From assembly GCA_903914955.1 (NCBI GenBank), contig CAIWRB010000304.1, forward strand, positions 1-35,903: 35,903 nucleotides of DNA. The letters are read 5' to 3'. Source of the DNA: an uncultured Chloroflexota bacterium. GTDB lineage: Bacteria; Chloroflexota; Anaerolineae; Anaerolineales; Villigracilaceae. Both the position numbers and the translations under genes were made by a program. The notes beneath the pieces are model-generated. The model was not told the DNA's origin, searched no databases, and saw nothing but the letters and a program-made list of their open reading frames with translations. Of this stretch, positions 24,061 to 31,945 are shown piece by piece; position 1 is the first letter of the stretch; every line of letters begins with the position of its first letter.

Positions 24061-24168
24061 TTATGTGGATTTTTGTTTCTTAAGGAATTCGCGGCGTTTG
24101 CGAGTCGCGTCCACGCTGAAGACGACGATCATGGACAGGAAAATAACTGAGGGTAGAATTGTTTCCAT
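24061..24168 (-). CDS. Small membrane protein of 35 residues, candidate Pho-regulated
   Basis: An ATG at 24168 with GGAGCG 5 bases upstream opens a 36-codon frame ending in TAA at 24061. The product is METILPSVIFLSMIVVFSV plus the tail DATRKRREFLKKQKST: one hydrophobic segment of about 16 residues followed by a strongly basic end that should face the cytoplasm. It has its own ribosome site, a promoter with the same architecture as pstS, and its own terminator, which together support a real gene. I recognise no family. The same transcript carries the CCUCCU hairpin, so it could act as protein, as RNA, or both. A peptide that modifies the Pst transporter or PhoR is a possible role, with no direct evidence. 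Confidence 0.6.
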   Translation of the reverse strand: METILPSVIFLSMIVVFSVDATRKRREFLKKQKST

Positions 24169-24191
24169 ATACGCTCCGTTTCTTTGTGCCT

Positions 24192-24245
24192 ATCATACAT
24201 CAATCTTTTGAAGAATGACCTAAGAAACACTTAACAACTTGTTAA
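24192..24245 (-). promoter_or_regulatory. Candidate Pho-box promoter of the 35-codon gene (possibly shared with sixA-ppk)
   Basis: Minus strand hexamers at 11-bp steps: TTAACA (from 24245), TTAAGT (24234), TTAGGT (24223), TTCAAA (24212); then TATGAT (24197-24192). The distance from the 15-bp palindrome to the -10 box is 33 bp, exactly as upstream of pstS. The palindrome here (24231-24245, TTAACAACTTGTTAA) differs from the pstS one by a single base. Read on the plus strand the same core gives TTAACA, TTAACG, TTCTCC, so it might also act toward sixA-ppk. Confidence 0.65.
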
Positions 24246-24325
24246 CGTTTTTTTCTCCCCTCACAGGGCTCCTGAGGATGATATTATTGATAAAATATTT
24301 TCAGTCATAGTCAGGAGAATAGACC

Positions 24326-24832
24326 GTGAACTTGTACATCATCCGCCATTCCATTGCCGTAGATGAAGGCACGCCCAAATATGAACAGGATCGCGAACGT
24401 CCGCTCACAGACAAAGGCAAAAAGAAAATGCGCCAGATCGCGAAAGGACTGCGCACCCTCGGTGCTGATTTTGATCTGATCCTTTCCAGCCCATACATTC
24501 GCGCGAAAGAGACCGCCGAAATTCTTGCGGATATTTTCAAAGTTAAGGCAGATGTGGCCTTTAGCAATAATCTCACCCCCATGGGCGACCCTGGCCTGTT
24601 GATCACTGAAATAAATGAAAAATACAGCATAAATAGCATTGCATTAGTGGGGCATGAACCTCAATTAGCTGCTCTAGTTAGTTTGCTGGTGGCTGAAAAT
24701 GCAAATGTGGCTATGACCCTCAAAAAAGGCGGCGTGTGCCGACTTTCCGCTTACAACCTTCCCCATACCCGCAAAGCTACGTTAGAATGGTTGCTTACTC
24801 CAGACATTTTAGTTGAGATTGGTGAAAAATAA
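24326..24832 (+). CDS. sixA: SixA-like phosphohistidine phosphatase
   Basis: The 168-residue protein belongs to the histidine phosphatase superfamily: catalytic RHSIA (R7, H8), RPLTDKGKKKM, SSPYIRAKETAEI (R59) and VGHEP (H110). The compact size without an insertion matches SixA, which removes phosphate from histidine residues of signalling or PTS proteins. GTG at 24326 is the start, with CAGGAG 9 bases before it. The ppk1 gene follows after four bases, so the two are surely co-transcribed; Ppk1 itself works through phosphohistidine, which makes the pairing notable. Confidence 0.88.
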   Translation: MNLYIIRHSIAVDEGTPKYEQDRERPLTDKGKKKMRQIAKGLRTLGADFDLILSSPYIRAKETAEILADIFKVKADVAFSNNLTPMGDPGLLITEINEKYSINSIALVGHEPQLAALVSLLVAENANVAMTLKKGGVCRLSAYNLPHTRKATLEWLLTPDILVEIGEK

Positions 24833-24836
24833 CCAT

Positions 24837-26936
24837 ATGACCGAATCTGTTTCTCCAACTGTTGACCTTACCTCTCCCGCTCTTTATCTTAACCGTGAGT
24901 TGAGTCTGCTTGAATTTCAGCGCCGCGTGCTAGAAGAAGCCTGGGACGAATCCAATCCGCTGCTGGAACGCGCAAAATTCCTCGCTATTTTCGGCTCGAA
25001 CATGGATGAGTTCTTTATGGTGCGCGTCTCGGGTATTCGCAAACAGGTGGAAGCGCGGATCATGGAAGTCTCGCCTGATGGGTTGACTCCGCCGGATCAA
25101 TTGGCGGCAATTCGCAAGTTGGCCCTGGAATTAATGATCGAGGCACAACGCTGTTATCAACGAAAACTTTTACCCAAGCTGGATAAATCGGGAATTCATA
25201 TTATTGAGTATCAAAAATTAAGCGCAACACAAAAAGCCCGCGCAGATGCGTATTTCAAGGATGTGATTTACCCTGTGCTGACGCCACTCGCACTTGACCC
25301 CGGCCATCCATTTCCGCACATTTCAAATTTAAGTTTGAACCTGGCCATCGTGATCCGCGACAAAAAGGGCAATGAAAAATTTGCGCGTTTGAAAGTGCCA
25401 GATACTTTGCCGCGCCTTCTTCCGATCAAGCGTTCTTCGGGCAGTGTTCGCAAAGATGGGACAATTCCGCATCAGCATTATTTTGTCTGGCTTGAGCAGG
25501 TCATCGCCGCCAATCTCGATGATCTCTTCCCCGGCATGGAAGTGACCGCCGCGCATCCCTTCCGCATTGTGCGCGACGCCGACATCGAAATTCAGGAACT
25601 CGAAGCAGATGACTTGCTTGAGACCATGCAGCAGAATATCCGCAAACGTAAATTCGGATCGGTGGTGCAGGTGGCTGTCTATGAATCCATGCCTGAGAAT
25701 ATCCGCGAACTGCTGGTGGATAATCTTGAAGTAACCCGTCATGATGTTTACGCTTTGGAAAGTCCGTTTGGCCTAAGTGGATTGTGGCAGTTATACAGCA
25801 ATGTGGAACGGCATGATCTGAAAGATGCTGTTTATAAGCCGCGGATTCCCAATGCGTTCCGCCATGCCGCAACCGCAAGCGAAATATTTGATGCCATCAA
25901 GAATGAAAATATCCTAATCCATCATCCATATGATTCGTTCAACCCTGTTGTTGATTTCATCAATGCCGCCGCGCGTGATCCGCAGGTGCTGGCGATCAAG
26001 CAAACTCTTTATCGCGTTGGCTCGAACGCACCTGTAGTCGAAGCACTACTTAAAGCCGCCGAGAGCGGCAAGGAAGTGGCCGTGCTGGTTGAACTCAAAG
26101 CGCGCTTCGATGAAGAATCAAATATCAGTTGGGCGCGCGCCTTGGAAGAAGTCGGCGTGCACGTGGTTTATGGACTCGTTGGCTTGAAGACCCATTGCAA
26201 AGTCACCATGGTTGTCCGTCAGGAGGGCGCAGGGATTCGCCGCTATTTGCATCTTGCCACAGGGAATTACAATGCGAACACTTCCCGTATTTATGAAGAC
26301 ATCGGCATTTTTACCTGTGATGAAAACATGGGTGCGGATGCAACCGACCTGTTTAATTATTTAACAGGCTATTCAACAAAACAGGAATATCGCAAATTAT
26401 TAGTTGCCCCCGTTAGCCTGCGAAAGAAATTGGAGAAAATGATCCTGCGTGAAATTGAACATGCACAGCAGGGGCGTAAAGCCCACTTGATCTTTAAACT
26501 TAATTCACTGGTTGACCCGCACATGATCCAGCTTTTATATCAGGCATCACAGGCGGGCGTGCAGGTGGAACTTCTGGTGCGCGGTATGTGCTGCCTGCGC
26601 CCCGGCATAAAAGGTGTCAGTGAAAACATTCGCGTGATCAGCATTGTCGGGCGTTACCTCGAACACAGTCGTTTATTTTATTTCCATAACGACGGCAAGG
26701 AAAATATTTATCTCGGCAGCGCAGACCTGATGACGCGTAATCTCAATCATCGCGTTGAAGTTGTCTTCCCGATCGAAAGCAAGGATCACATAAAATATTT
26801 ACGCCACCATGTTTTGGATACTTATTTGAAAGACAATACCCGAGCCCGTATTCTTCAATCCGACGGAACATACATCCGCCTCGCGCCCGAAGCAGGCAAG
26901 GATATTATTGATGTGCAGGAAAAATTTATGAGTTAA
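24837..26936 (+). CDS. ppk1: Polyphosphate kinase Ppk1
   Basis: The 699-residue enzyme has all four Ppk1 domains, beginning LYLNRELSLLEFQRRVLEEA and FGSNMDEFFMVRVSGI. The two active-site histidines are H453 (GLKTHCKVTMVV) and H610 (YLEHSRLFYF), 157 residues apart as in the E. coli enzyme. The conserved HPYDSF, RRYLHLATGNYN and YLGSADLMTRNLNHRVE segments are present. It makes polyphosphate from ATP. I prefer the ATG at 24837; an in-frame TTG at 24813 would overlap sixA. Its stop codon overlaps the stop of the convergent phoR, leaving no terminator between them. Confidence 0.97.
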   Translation: MTESVSPTVDLTSPALYLNRELSLLEFQRRVLEEAWDESNPLLERAKFLAIFGSNMDEFFMVRVSGIRKQVEARIMEVSPDGLTPPDQLAAIRKLALELMIEAQRCYQRKLLPKLDKSGIHIIEYQKLSATQKARADAYFKDVIYPVLTPLALDPGHPFPHISNLSLNLAIVIRDKKGNEKFARLKVPDTLPRLLPIKRSSGSVRKDGTIPHQHYFVWLEQVIAANLDDLFPGMEVTAAHPFRIVRDADIEIQELEADDLLETMQQNIRKRKFGSVVQVAVYESMPENIRELLVDNLEVTRHDVYALESPFGLSGLWQLYSNVERHDLKDAVYKPRIPNAFRHAATASEIFDAIKNENILIHHPYDSFNPVVDFINAAARDPQVLAIKQTLYRVGSNAPVVEALLKAAESGKEVAVLVELKARFDEESNISWARALEEVGVHVVYGLVGLKTHCKVTMVVRQEGAGIRRYLHLATGNYNANTSRIYEDIGIFTCDENMGADATDLFNYLTGYSTKQEYRKLLVAPVSLRKKLEKMILREIEHAQQGRKAHLIFKLNSLVDPHMIQLLYQASQAGVQVELLVRGMCCLRPGIKGVSENIRVISIVGRYLEHSRLFYFHNDGKENIYLGSADLMTRNLNHRVEVVFPIESKDHIKYLRHHVLDTYLKDNTRARILQSDGTYIRLAPEAGKDIIDVQEKFMS

Positions 26937-28165
26937 TTTTTCGCGAGGGGAATTACAAAATAGAAAACACTTCCATGTCCTTCATCGCTTTCCGCCCAAA
27001 TTTTTCCACTGTGCGCTTCGATGATGTGTTTTGAAATTGAAAGACCAAGTCCCGTGCCAGAACCTGTGCGGGATTTGTCGACTCTATAGAATCTTTCAAA
27101 GATACGCGACAGACTCTCCGCTGGGATTCCGACTCCCGAATCCCGCACAGCGAATCTAATCCCGCCGACCGCTTCGCGTGATCCTGCTTCGATGGAAATC
27201 TCCCCCCCAGGTTTTGTGAACTTGACCGCGTTGTGGATCAAATTGACCAGCACCTGCTCCAGCCGTGATTTATCCGCGCGGATGTTCGGCAGGTCATCAT
27301 CACACTTAATTAATAATTTTAATCCGGCGCGTTCGGCTTGCATTTTCATGCGGTCAGCCGCAGAGTTGATCAAACTCTGCGGCGCCAGCGGCGCGAGAAT
27401 CAATTCCACTTGACCTGATTCGATGCGCGAGAGGTCGAGCAATTCCTGCGCCATCTGCGTCAGCGCGTCTACTTCGATGCTTATCCTGCCTAAGAAACGT
27501 GGGCCCGCATCCGGGTCCGAGAGAGCGCCGTCTTGCAGCGTTTCGGTTAGCGCTTTGAGCGAGGCAAGCGGAGTCCGCAGTTCATGCGAAACATTTGAGA
27601 TGAAATCCCGCCGCACGGTTTCGAGTCTGCGCACGCGGGTCAGATCCTGCACCAGCAGCAGACTTCCGCTCGTGTGGGTGTCTGGGATGGCTATGATCTG
27701 CAAAAATAAACGGCGCGCAGGCAATTCAATTGACTCGCTTTGCATTTCATTCGTTTGCTGACAGCGCCGCCACGCATCTACGAGTTGGTGGTTGCGCACA
27801 ATTTCGGTGACACTATGCCCGATCGCATTTGATGTTTCAAAAAGTTTTTGCGCGGCGGGGTTCGCAAATTGGATCAAGCCATTCGCGTTAGCAATGATCA
27901 CGCCATCGGTGAGTTGTTCAAGCACGGTGGAAAGGCGGGCGTTATCAGAGTCTAAAGTCGCAAGTCGAAGGTCGAAGGTTGAATGTAGTGAGGCGATGGC
28001 ATTGGATAGATTTTCAAGACCTTTTGCATCGGTGGGAAAGTTATCTTGATTGCGAATAAGTTGTGCATAAGCATTCATACGCCGTTTTAAATCATAATAT
28101 AGCCAGGCAAACCACACGGCGATAATAAATAAAACGATAACCAATATCAAAAGAAATGAATTCAT
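26933..28165 (-). CDS. phoR: Phosphate-regulon sensor histidine kinase PhoR
   Basis: A 410-residue kinase: one N-terminal transmembrane segment (about 4-24) with almost no external part, a PAS domain (about 80-175; LEQLTDGVIIANANGLIQFANPAA), the dimerisation/phosphoacceptor helix with H194 (FISNVSHELRTPLASLKAL), and an ATPase domain with N box NLIHNAVKFT, G1 DSGVGIP and G2 GTGLGLSI. This layout without a sensor loop is that of PhoR, which senses phosphate through PstSCAB and PhoU. It lies behind phoB with a 33-bp gap made of 7-bp repeats, and another 7-bp tandem repeat lies inside its coding region (residues about 60-71). Confidence 0.93.
   Translation of the reverse strand: MNSFLLILVIVLFIIAVWFAWLYYDLKRRMNAYAQLIRNQDNFPTDAKGLENLSNAIASLHSTFDLRLATLDSDNARLSTVLEQLTDGVIIANANGLIQFANPAAQKLFETSNAIGHSVTEIVRNHQLVDAWRRCQQTNEMQSESIELPARRLFLQIIAIPDTHTSGSLLLVQDLTRVRRLETVRRDFISNVSHELRTPLASLKALTETLQDGALSDPDAGPRFLGRISIEVDALTQMAQELLDLSRIESGQVELILAPLAPQSLINSAADRMKMQAERAGLKLLIKCDDDLPNIRADKSRLEQVLVNLIHNAVKFTKPGGEISIEAGSREAVGGIRFAVRDSGVGIPAESLSRIFERFYRVDKSRTGSGTGLGLSISKHIIEAHSGKIWAESDEGHGSVFYFVIPLAKN
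27954..27988. repeat. 7-bp tandem repeat inside phoR
   Basis: Five units in a row on the plus strand: AAAGTCG, CAAGTCG, AAGGTCG, AAGGTTG, AATGTAG. It encodes the HSTFDLRLATL stretch of PhoR, in the linker before the PAS domain. Confidence 0.7.
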
Positions 28166-28167
28166 CC

Positions 28168-28195
28168 CGACCTTTGACTTTCTACCTTTGACATT
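28168..28195. repeat. 7-bp tandem repeat filling the phoB-phoR gap
   Basis: Four units: CGACCTT, TGACTTT, CTACCTT, TGACATT. On the minus strand they read AATGTCA, AAGGTAG, AAAGTCA, AAGGTCG, the same heptamer family as at 27954-27988 but in opposite orientation. AAAGG at its end supplies the phoR ribosome site. Confidence 0.7.
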
Positions 28196-28198
28196 TTT

Positions 28199-28909
28199 CT
28201 ACCCTTCAAATCTATACCCGCCGCCTCTGACGGTGACAATGCGCAGCGGATTGGAAGAATCTGTTTCGATCTTTTGGCGCAGCCATCTAACATGCACATC
28301 CACTGTGCGGCTGTCGCCAATGAATTCCCAGCCCCAAACACGCTCAAGGATAAATTCGCGCGAGAGCATTTGGCGGCGATGTTCAGCGAGGAAAAGCAGG
28401 AGCTCATATTCTTTTGGTTTGATCTGAATCGGACCACCATTGAGAAGTACTTCGCGGCGGGTGAGGTCAATGATGAGGTTATCAAATATTAATTTTTCAT
28501 GTGGAGAGTTTGCGTCTTTAGACTTTCCCATTTCTTCGCGCAGTAAGCGTGCCCGCCTAAGTTGTGACTTGACCCGCGCCATCAACTCGCGCATCGAAAA
28601 TGGTTTGCTCATGTAATCATCCGCGCCGACTTCAAGACCGACTACGCGGTCAATTTCATCGTCACGGGCAGTCAGCATCAGAATGGCGGCGGACATTTCC
28701 TTGCGGAGAATGCGCGCCACTTCAAAGCCGTCCATTTCTGGCAGCATGATATCGAGCACGATCAGGTCAGGTTTCAAGCGCCGCGCAATTTCAAGCGCAG
28801 CGCGTCCATCCCCAACAGTTTCCACGGTATAACCTTCTTTTTTTAAGTTATACGCGAGCGTCTCTTGTAAAGAGAGTTCATCTTCAACGATCAGAATTGT
28901 TTCAGGCAT
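28199..28909 (-). CDS. phoB: Phosphate-regulon response regulator PhoB (OmpR family)
   Basis: The 236-residue protein has a receiver domain (acidic ED at 9-10, phosphoacceptor D53 in [22 protein letters not shown] lysine) and an OmpR-type winged-helix domain ([49 protein letters not shown]). The neighbouring PhoR, pst, phoU and ppk genes make PhoB (PhoP in Gram-positive usage) the natural name. It would bind the 11-bp phased repeats upstream of pstS and the 35-codon gene. It is transcribed before phoR. Confidence 0.93.
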   Translation of the reverse strand: MPETILIVEDELSLQETLAYNLKKEGYTVETVGDGRAALEIARRLKPDLIVLDIMLPEMDGFEVARILRKEMSAAILMLTARDDEIDRVVGLEVGADDYMSKPFSMRELMARVKSQLRRARLLREEMGKSKDANSPHEKLIFDNLIIDLTRREVLLNGGPIQIKPKEYELLLFLAEHRRQMLSREFILERVWGWEFIGDSRTVDVHVRWLRQKIETDSSNPLRIVTVRGGGYRFEG

Positions 28910-28972
28910 TGATGGGAATATACCATAAAGAGGCCTTGCACTTATTAAGGGGAGGTTAATGGTATTTACTTA

Positions 28973-29485
28973 TTACCACTTTTCCCAATGCACTATTTCA
29001 TCCAGACTCATCCGTCCGCCCTTCTTTGGCGGCGCAGTCAATGTCTCATCCTCCAGCGGATATCCAAAAGAAAGCGCCACGCGTAAATGCCATTCAGCGG
29101 GGAAGCCTAGAATGGCCCGCGATTTTTCGAATTCATACAAGGATGCGGGCACCGAGCCGACTCCCAACTCCCATGCGGCGAGCTGCATAAATGCCGCGGC
29201 TTGACCTGCATCGAACAGGGTCTGGAATTTCTCCGTCGGATCGGGAGTGAGGATGGCAACGCATAAAGCCGCGCCAGCGATATGTCCCGCCCATTCGCCG
29301 CACTGCGACAATTCCTTCAAAATAGTTTTATCTCGAATGGCAATGAACCGCCACACTTGAGTATTTTTCGATGATTGCGACCTGCGTCCTGCATTCAAAA
29401 TGGAGTGAACCACGTCATCGGGCAGGGACTTGTCTTGAAATTTCCTCACAGCGCGTTTTAATCGAATGGCATCGGATACGTTCAT
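28973..29485 (-). CDS. Nitroreductase-family FMN protein
   Basis: A 170-residue protein of the nitroreductase fold: starts MNVSDAIRLKRAVRKFQDKSLPDD (the RxxRxF FMN-phosphate motif), then ILNAGRRSQSSKNTQVWRFIAI, IAGAALCVAIL, DAGQAAAFMQLAAWELGVGSVP and FPAEWHLRVALSFGYP. Members bind FMN as dimers and reduce nitro compounds, quinones or flavins with NAD(P)H; the exact substrate cannot be assigned. GAGG lies shortly before the ATG. The gene is single, with phoB downstream. Confidence 0.9.
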   Translation of the reverse strand: MNVSDAIRLKRAVRKFQDKSLPDDVVHSILNAGRRSQSSKNTQVWRFIAIRDKTILKELSQCGEWAGHIAGAALCVAILTPDPTEKFQTLFDAGQAAAFMQLAAWELGVGSVPASLYEFEKSRAILGFPAEWHLRVALSFGYPLEDETLTAPPKKGGRMSLDEIVHWEKW

Positions 29486-29748
29486 TGTGGCCTCATTTTC
29501 ATTTTTTTCATATAAGTCTGCACCGCCTCATATTTGGCTTCCCGAGACCCTTCGGTCGCAGCAAACACGCTTTCTCTGAGAGACATGATGATTATATATC
29601 AACCTGTCTCTTGGCACTACCAAAAGGGGAAGATAGTCAATATACACTCCACGTGATTTCCATGATAATGAAATGTGTGATTTGAAAAAGACTTTGTTCA
29701 AGCCGCTGAGAATATATTGCGGCAAAAGAATTCATAGGAGATCGAATT

Positions 29749-31899
29749 ATGGCTACACCTGCATCAACTCTTTTGGGTGAATTCACCTACGAAAAACGTC
29801 CTGTGGAACGCGGTTATGCGGGACGAACCCTTTATATCAATTTGACCGACAACACATTTCGCGAAAAACCTGTCACACAGCAGATGAAGGATCTGTTCAC
29901 TGGCGGGCGAGGATTTGCGCTCAAACTTCTATGGGACGCGGTTACTCCCGAAACAAAGTGGAATGACCCGCTGAATGAACTGGTGATTGCCAACGGTCCC
30001 ATTTGCGGGATCACGGCTTATGCAGGCAGCGGCAAGTCTACAGTAGTGACGCTGAGTCCACTGACCGAAAATGTGATCGACAGCAATGTCGGCGGTTACT
30101 TTGCGCCTTTCTTAAAATTCTCTGGATTCGATGCGCTTGAAATTCAGGGAAAAGCTGCCGAGGATGTGGTCATCTTTATTGATGGAGACACTGGCAGGGT
30201 GACGATTGAGGCGGATGCTCTCGAAGCGATGGATTCGCATGAGATTGGAAACCAGCTCACAGCGTGGTATGGAGGCGATGAAAAAGGTCGGCGCGGAATT
30301 TCGGTGCTGTCTACCGGTCAGGCAGCCGCACATATCCGCTATGCGTTGATCAATTCCAGTTGGTATGATGTGCGCCGCAAAGAAGCGCGTTTCAAGCAGG
30401 CCGGGCGCGGCGGCCCGGGGCGCGTCTTCCGCGATAAGAAGATCAAGGCCATCGTTGTGCGCTACACCGACATGGGTGGCGACAAAAACGGAGTGGCAGA
30501 CATGGCACTCATCCGCAAGGCGGGACAGCGCATCAACAAGGAAATCACTGATTTTGACGACAAGCAGAATCAGATGCGTAAAGTTGGAACGGCTAACATA
30601 GTGGAAGTGATGGATCATTTTGACCTGCTGCCGACTCATAACTATCGTTATGGATCGCATCCCGATACGCATTTGATCGATTCGAAAGTCTGGAAGGAAT
30701 CTTTTACGCAAGGGTTGCCCGACGGCTGCTGGCTGGGATGCACCATGAGCTGCTCACACGGCGTGGATCACTTCCCACTTAAGACTGGACCCTATGCCGG
30801 TCAGTGTGTTCTGGTAGATGGTCCTGAGTATGAAGGCGCAGCCGGACTCGGCTCGAACATTGGCAACTTTGATCCGCAAAAAGTTTTGGAACTCAATTTC
30901 TATTGTGATACCTATGGTGTAGACAGTATCTCATTTGCAAACTGTGTCGCCTTTGCAATGGAATGCTATGAAGAAGGCATTCTTACCAGGGAACAAGCTG
31001 GCGGATTGGAATTAAACTTTGGGAACGGCTCTGCCGCACTGGAACTTCTTCATCAAATGGCGCGCGGCGATGGCTTTGGCGTGATCGTTGGTCAGGGTGT
31101 TCGTTATATGAAGGAGTTATTCGTACGTGAAATCGATGCCGATCCGAAATTTTTGCACGACATTGGCATGGAAATCAAAGGCATGGAAATCTCTGAATAC
31201 CTCACAAAAGAATCACTTGCTCAGCAGGGTGGTTATGGAATGGCAACCAAAGGTCCGCAGCACGATGAAGCCTGGCTGATCTTTATGGATCAGGTGCAGA
31301 ATCTTCTGCCGTCATTCAAGGATAAAGCTGAAGCCCTGCATTATTTCCCGATGTGGCGCACGTGGTTCAGTCTGCATGGATTATGTAAATTGCCGTGGAA
31401 TGATATTTCACCAGAAAACAATAAGCAGACTCCCGAACCAGCCAAGGTGCAGGAGCATGTCGAAAACTACACCTGGATCCATCAGGGTGTGACTGGCAAA
31501 CCAACCAAAGTTGAAGATTTGTTGACTCAATCTGAACGGGTCTACAACTTCCAAAAAGTTTTTGCCCTGCGCATGGGACGAGTTGGACGACAGCATGATG
31601 TTCCGCCTTACCGCGCAATGGGACCTGTCACAGTGGCGGAATACGAATCGCGCCAGGATCGTTACGATGAACAGCTCAAGCGGCTTGTCGAAATTGAGCC
31701 TGAAGGACTTTCCACAAAAGAGAAGATGAAATATTTGCGTAAGTACCGCGAAGGCCAGTATGAGCAGTTGATGGATGCGGTCTATCAGCGCCGCGGTTGG
31801 GACGTGAACAGTATCCCAACGCCAGAAAAATTGCGTGAGTTGGGGATCGACCTGCCTGAAGTGCTCGCAGTGATTGAGAAGGCGAAGAAAAATATTTAA
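29749..31899 (+). CDS. aor: Tungsten-containing aldehyde ferredoxin oxidoreductase
   Basis: At 716 residues the protein is slightly longer than AOR of archaea (about 605). It has the N-terminal pterin-binding domain (GYAGRTLYINLTDNTFREKP, FTGGRGFALKLLWDAV, ANGPICGITAYAGSGKSTVV) and GRGGPGRVFRDKKIKAIVV. The iron-sulfur ligands appear as C327, C331 and C335 (CWLGCTMSC) with a distal C546 (LHGLCKLPW). The family reduces ferredoxin while oxidising aldehydes to acids, or runs in reverse, using a tungstopterin. GGAG lies before the ATG. The preceding 263 bp hold only an inverted repeat (AGAGACA/TGTCTCT, 29579-29611) and AT-rich DNA. No ferredoxin or pterin genes lie next to it. Confidence 0.93.
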   Translation: MATPASTLLGEFTYEKRPVERGYAGRTLYINLTDNTFREKPVTQQMKDLFTGGRGFALKLLWDAVTPETKWNDPLNELVIANGPICGITAYAGSGKSTVVTLSPLTENVIDSNVGGYFAPFLKFSGFDALEIQGKAAEDVVIFIDGDTGRVTIEADALEAMDSHEIGNQLTAWYGGDEKGRRGISVLSTGQAAAHIRYALINSSWYDVRRKEARFKQAGRGGPGRVFRDKKIKAIVVRYTDMGGDKNGVADMALIRKAGQRINKEITDFDDKQNQMRKVGTANIVEVMDHFDLLPTHNYRYGSHPDTHLIDSKVWKESFTQGLPDGCWLGCTMSCSHGVDHFPLKTGPYAGQCVLVDGPEYEGAAGLGSNIGNFDPQKVLELNFYCDTYGVDSISFANCVAFAMECYEEGILTREQAGGLELNFGNGSAALELLHQMARGDGFGVIVGQGVRYMKELFVREIDADPKFLHDIGMEIKGMEISEYLTKESLAQQGGYGMATKGPQHDEAWLIFMDQVQNLLPSFKDKAEALHYFPMWRTWFSLHGLCKLPWNDISPENNKQTPEPAKVQEHVENYTWIHQGVTGKPTKVEDLLTQSERVYNFQKVFALRMGRVGRQHDVPPYRAMGPVTVAEYESRQDRYDEQLKRLVEIEPEGLSTKEKMKYLRKYREGQYEQLMDAVYQRRGWDVNSIPTPEKLRELGIDLPEVLAVIEKAKKNI

Positions 31900-31900
31900 G

Positions 31901-31945
31901 CAGGAAATAAAACAGGCTGGTCAAACCAGCCTGTTTTATTTCCTG
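31901..31945. terminator. Bidirectional terminator between aor and the flavoprotein gene
   Basis: A perfect 21-bp stem (31901-31921 with 31925-31945) with a three-base loop CAA. It starts one base after the aor stop and contains the TAA stop of the convergent flavoprotein gene (31936-31938). Confidence 0.93.

Noticed and set aside
24051-24078. Tiny plus-strand ORF of six codons behind AAGGAGGTGA
   Set aside because: The ribosome-site-like sequence is the complement of the hairpin in the minus-strand transcript, the spacing to the ATG is too long, and no promoter is seen.
24231-24285. Pho-box-driven promoter for sixA-ppk on the plus strand
   Set aside because: Three TT units are in phase (TTAACA, TTAACG, TTCTCC), but the fourth is missing and the -10 candidate (GATATT) is one base off in spacing; noted only as a possibility in the shared promoter entry.
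28941-28959. Possible Pho box upstream of phoB (TTAACC and TTAATA in 11-bp phase on the minus strand)
   Set aside because: Only two units follow the phase, and the -10 position expected from the pstS geometry would fall on the phoB start codon, so I do not call it.
29579-29611. Inverted repeat AGAGACA/TGTCTCT upstream of aor as an operator or riboswitch
   Set aside because: The stem is only 7 bp with a 19-base loop and lies 140 bp from the gene; no known metal-cofactor riboswitch features were seen.
30112-30711. Long open frame antisense to aor
   Set aside because: A shadow of the aor codon pattern with no ribosome site, and the plus-strand protein is clearly conserved.
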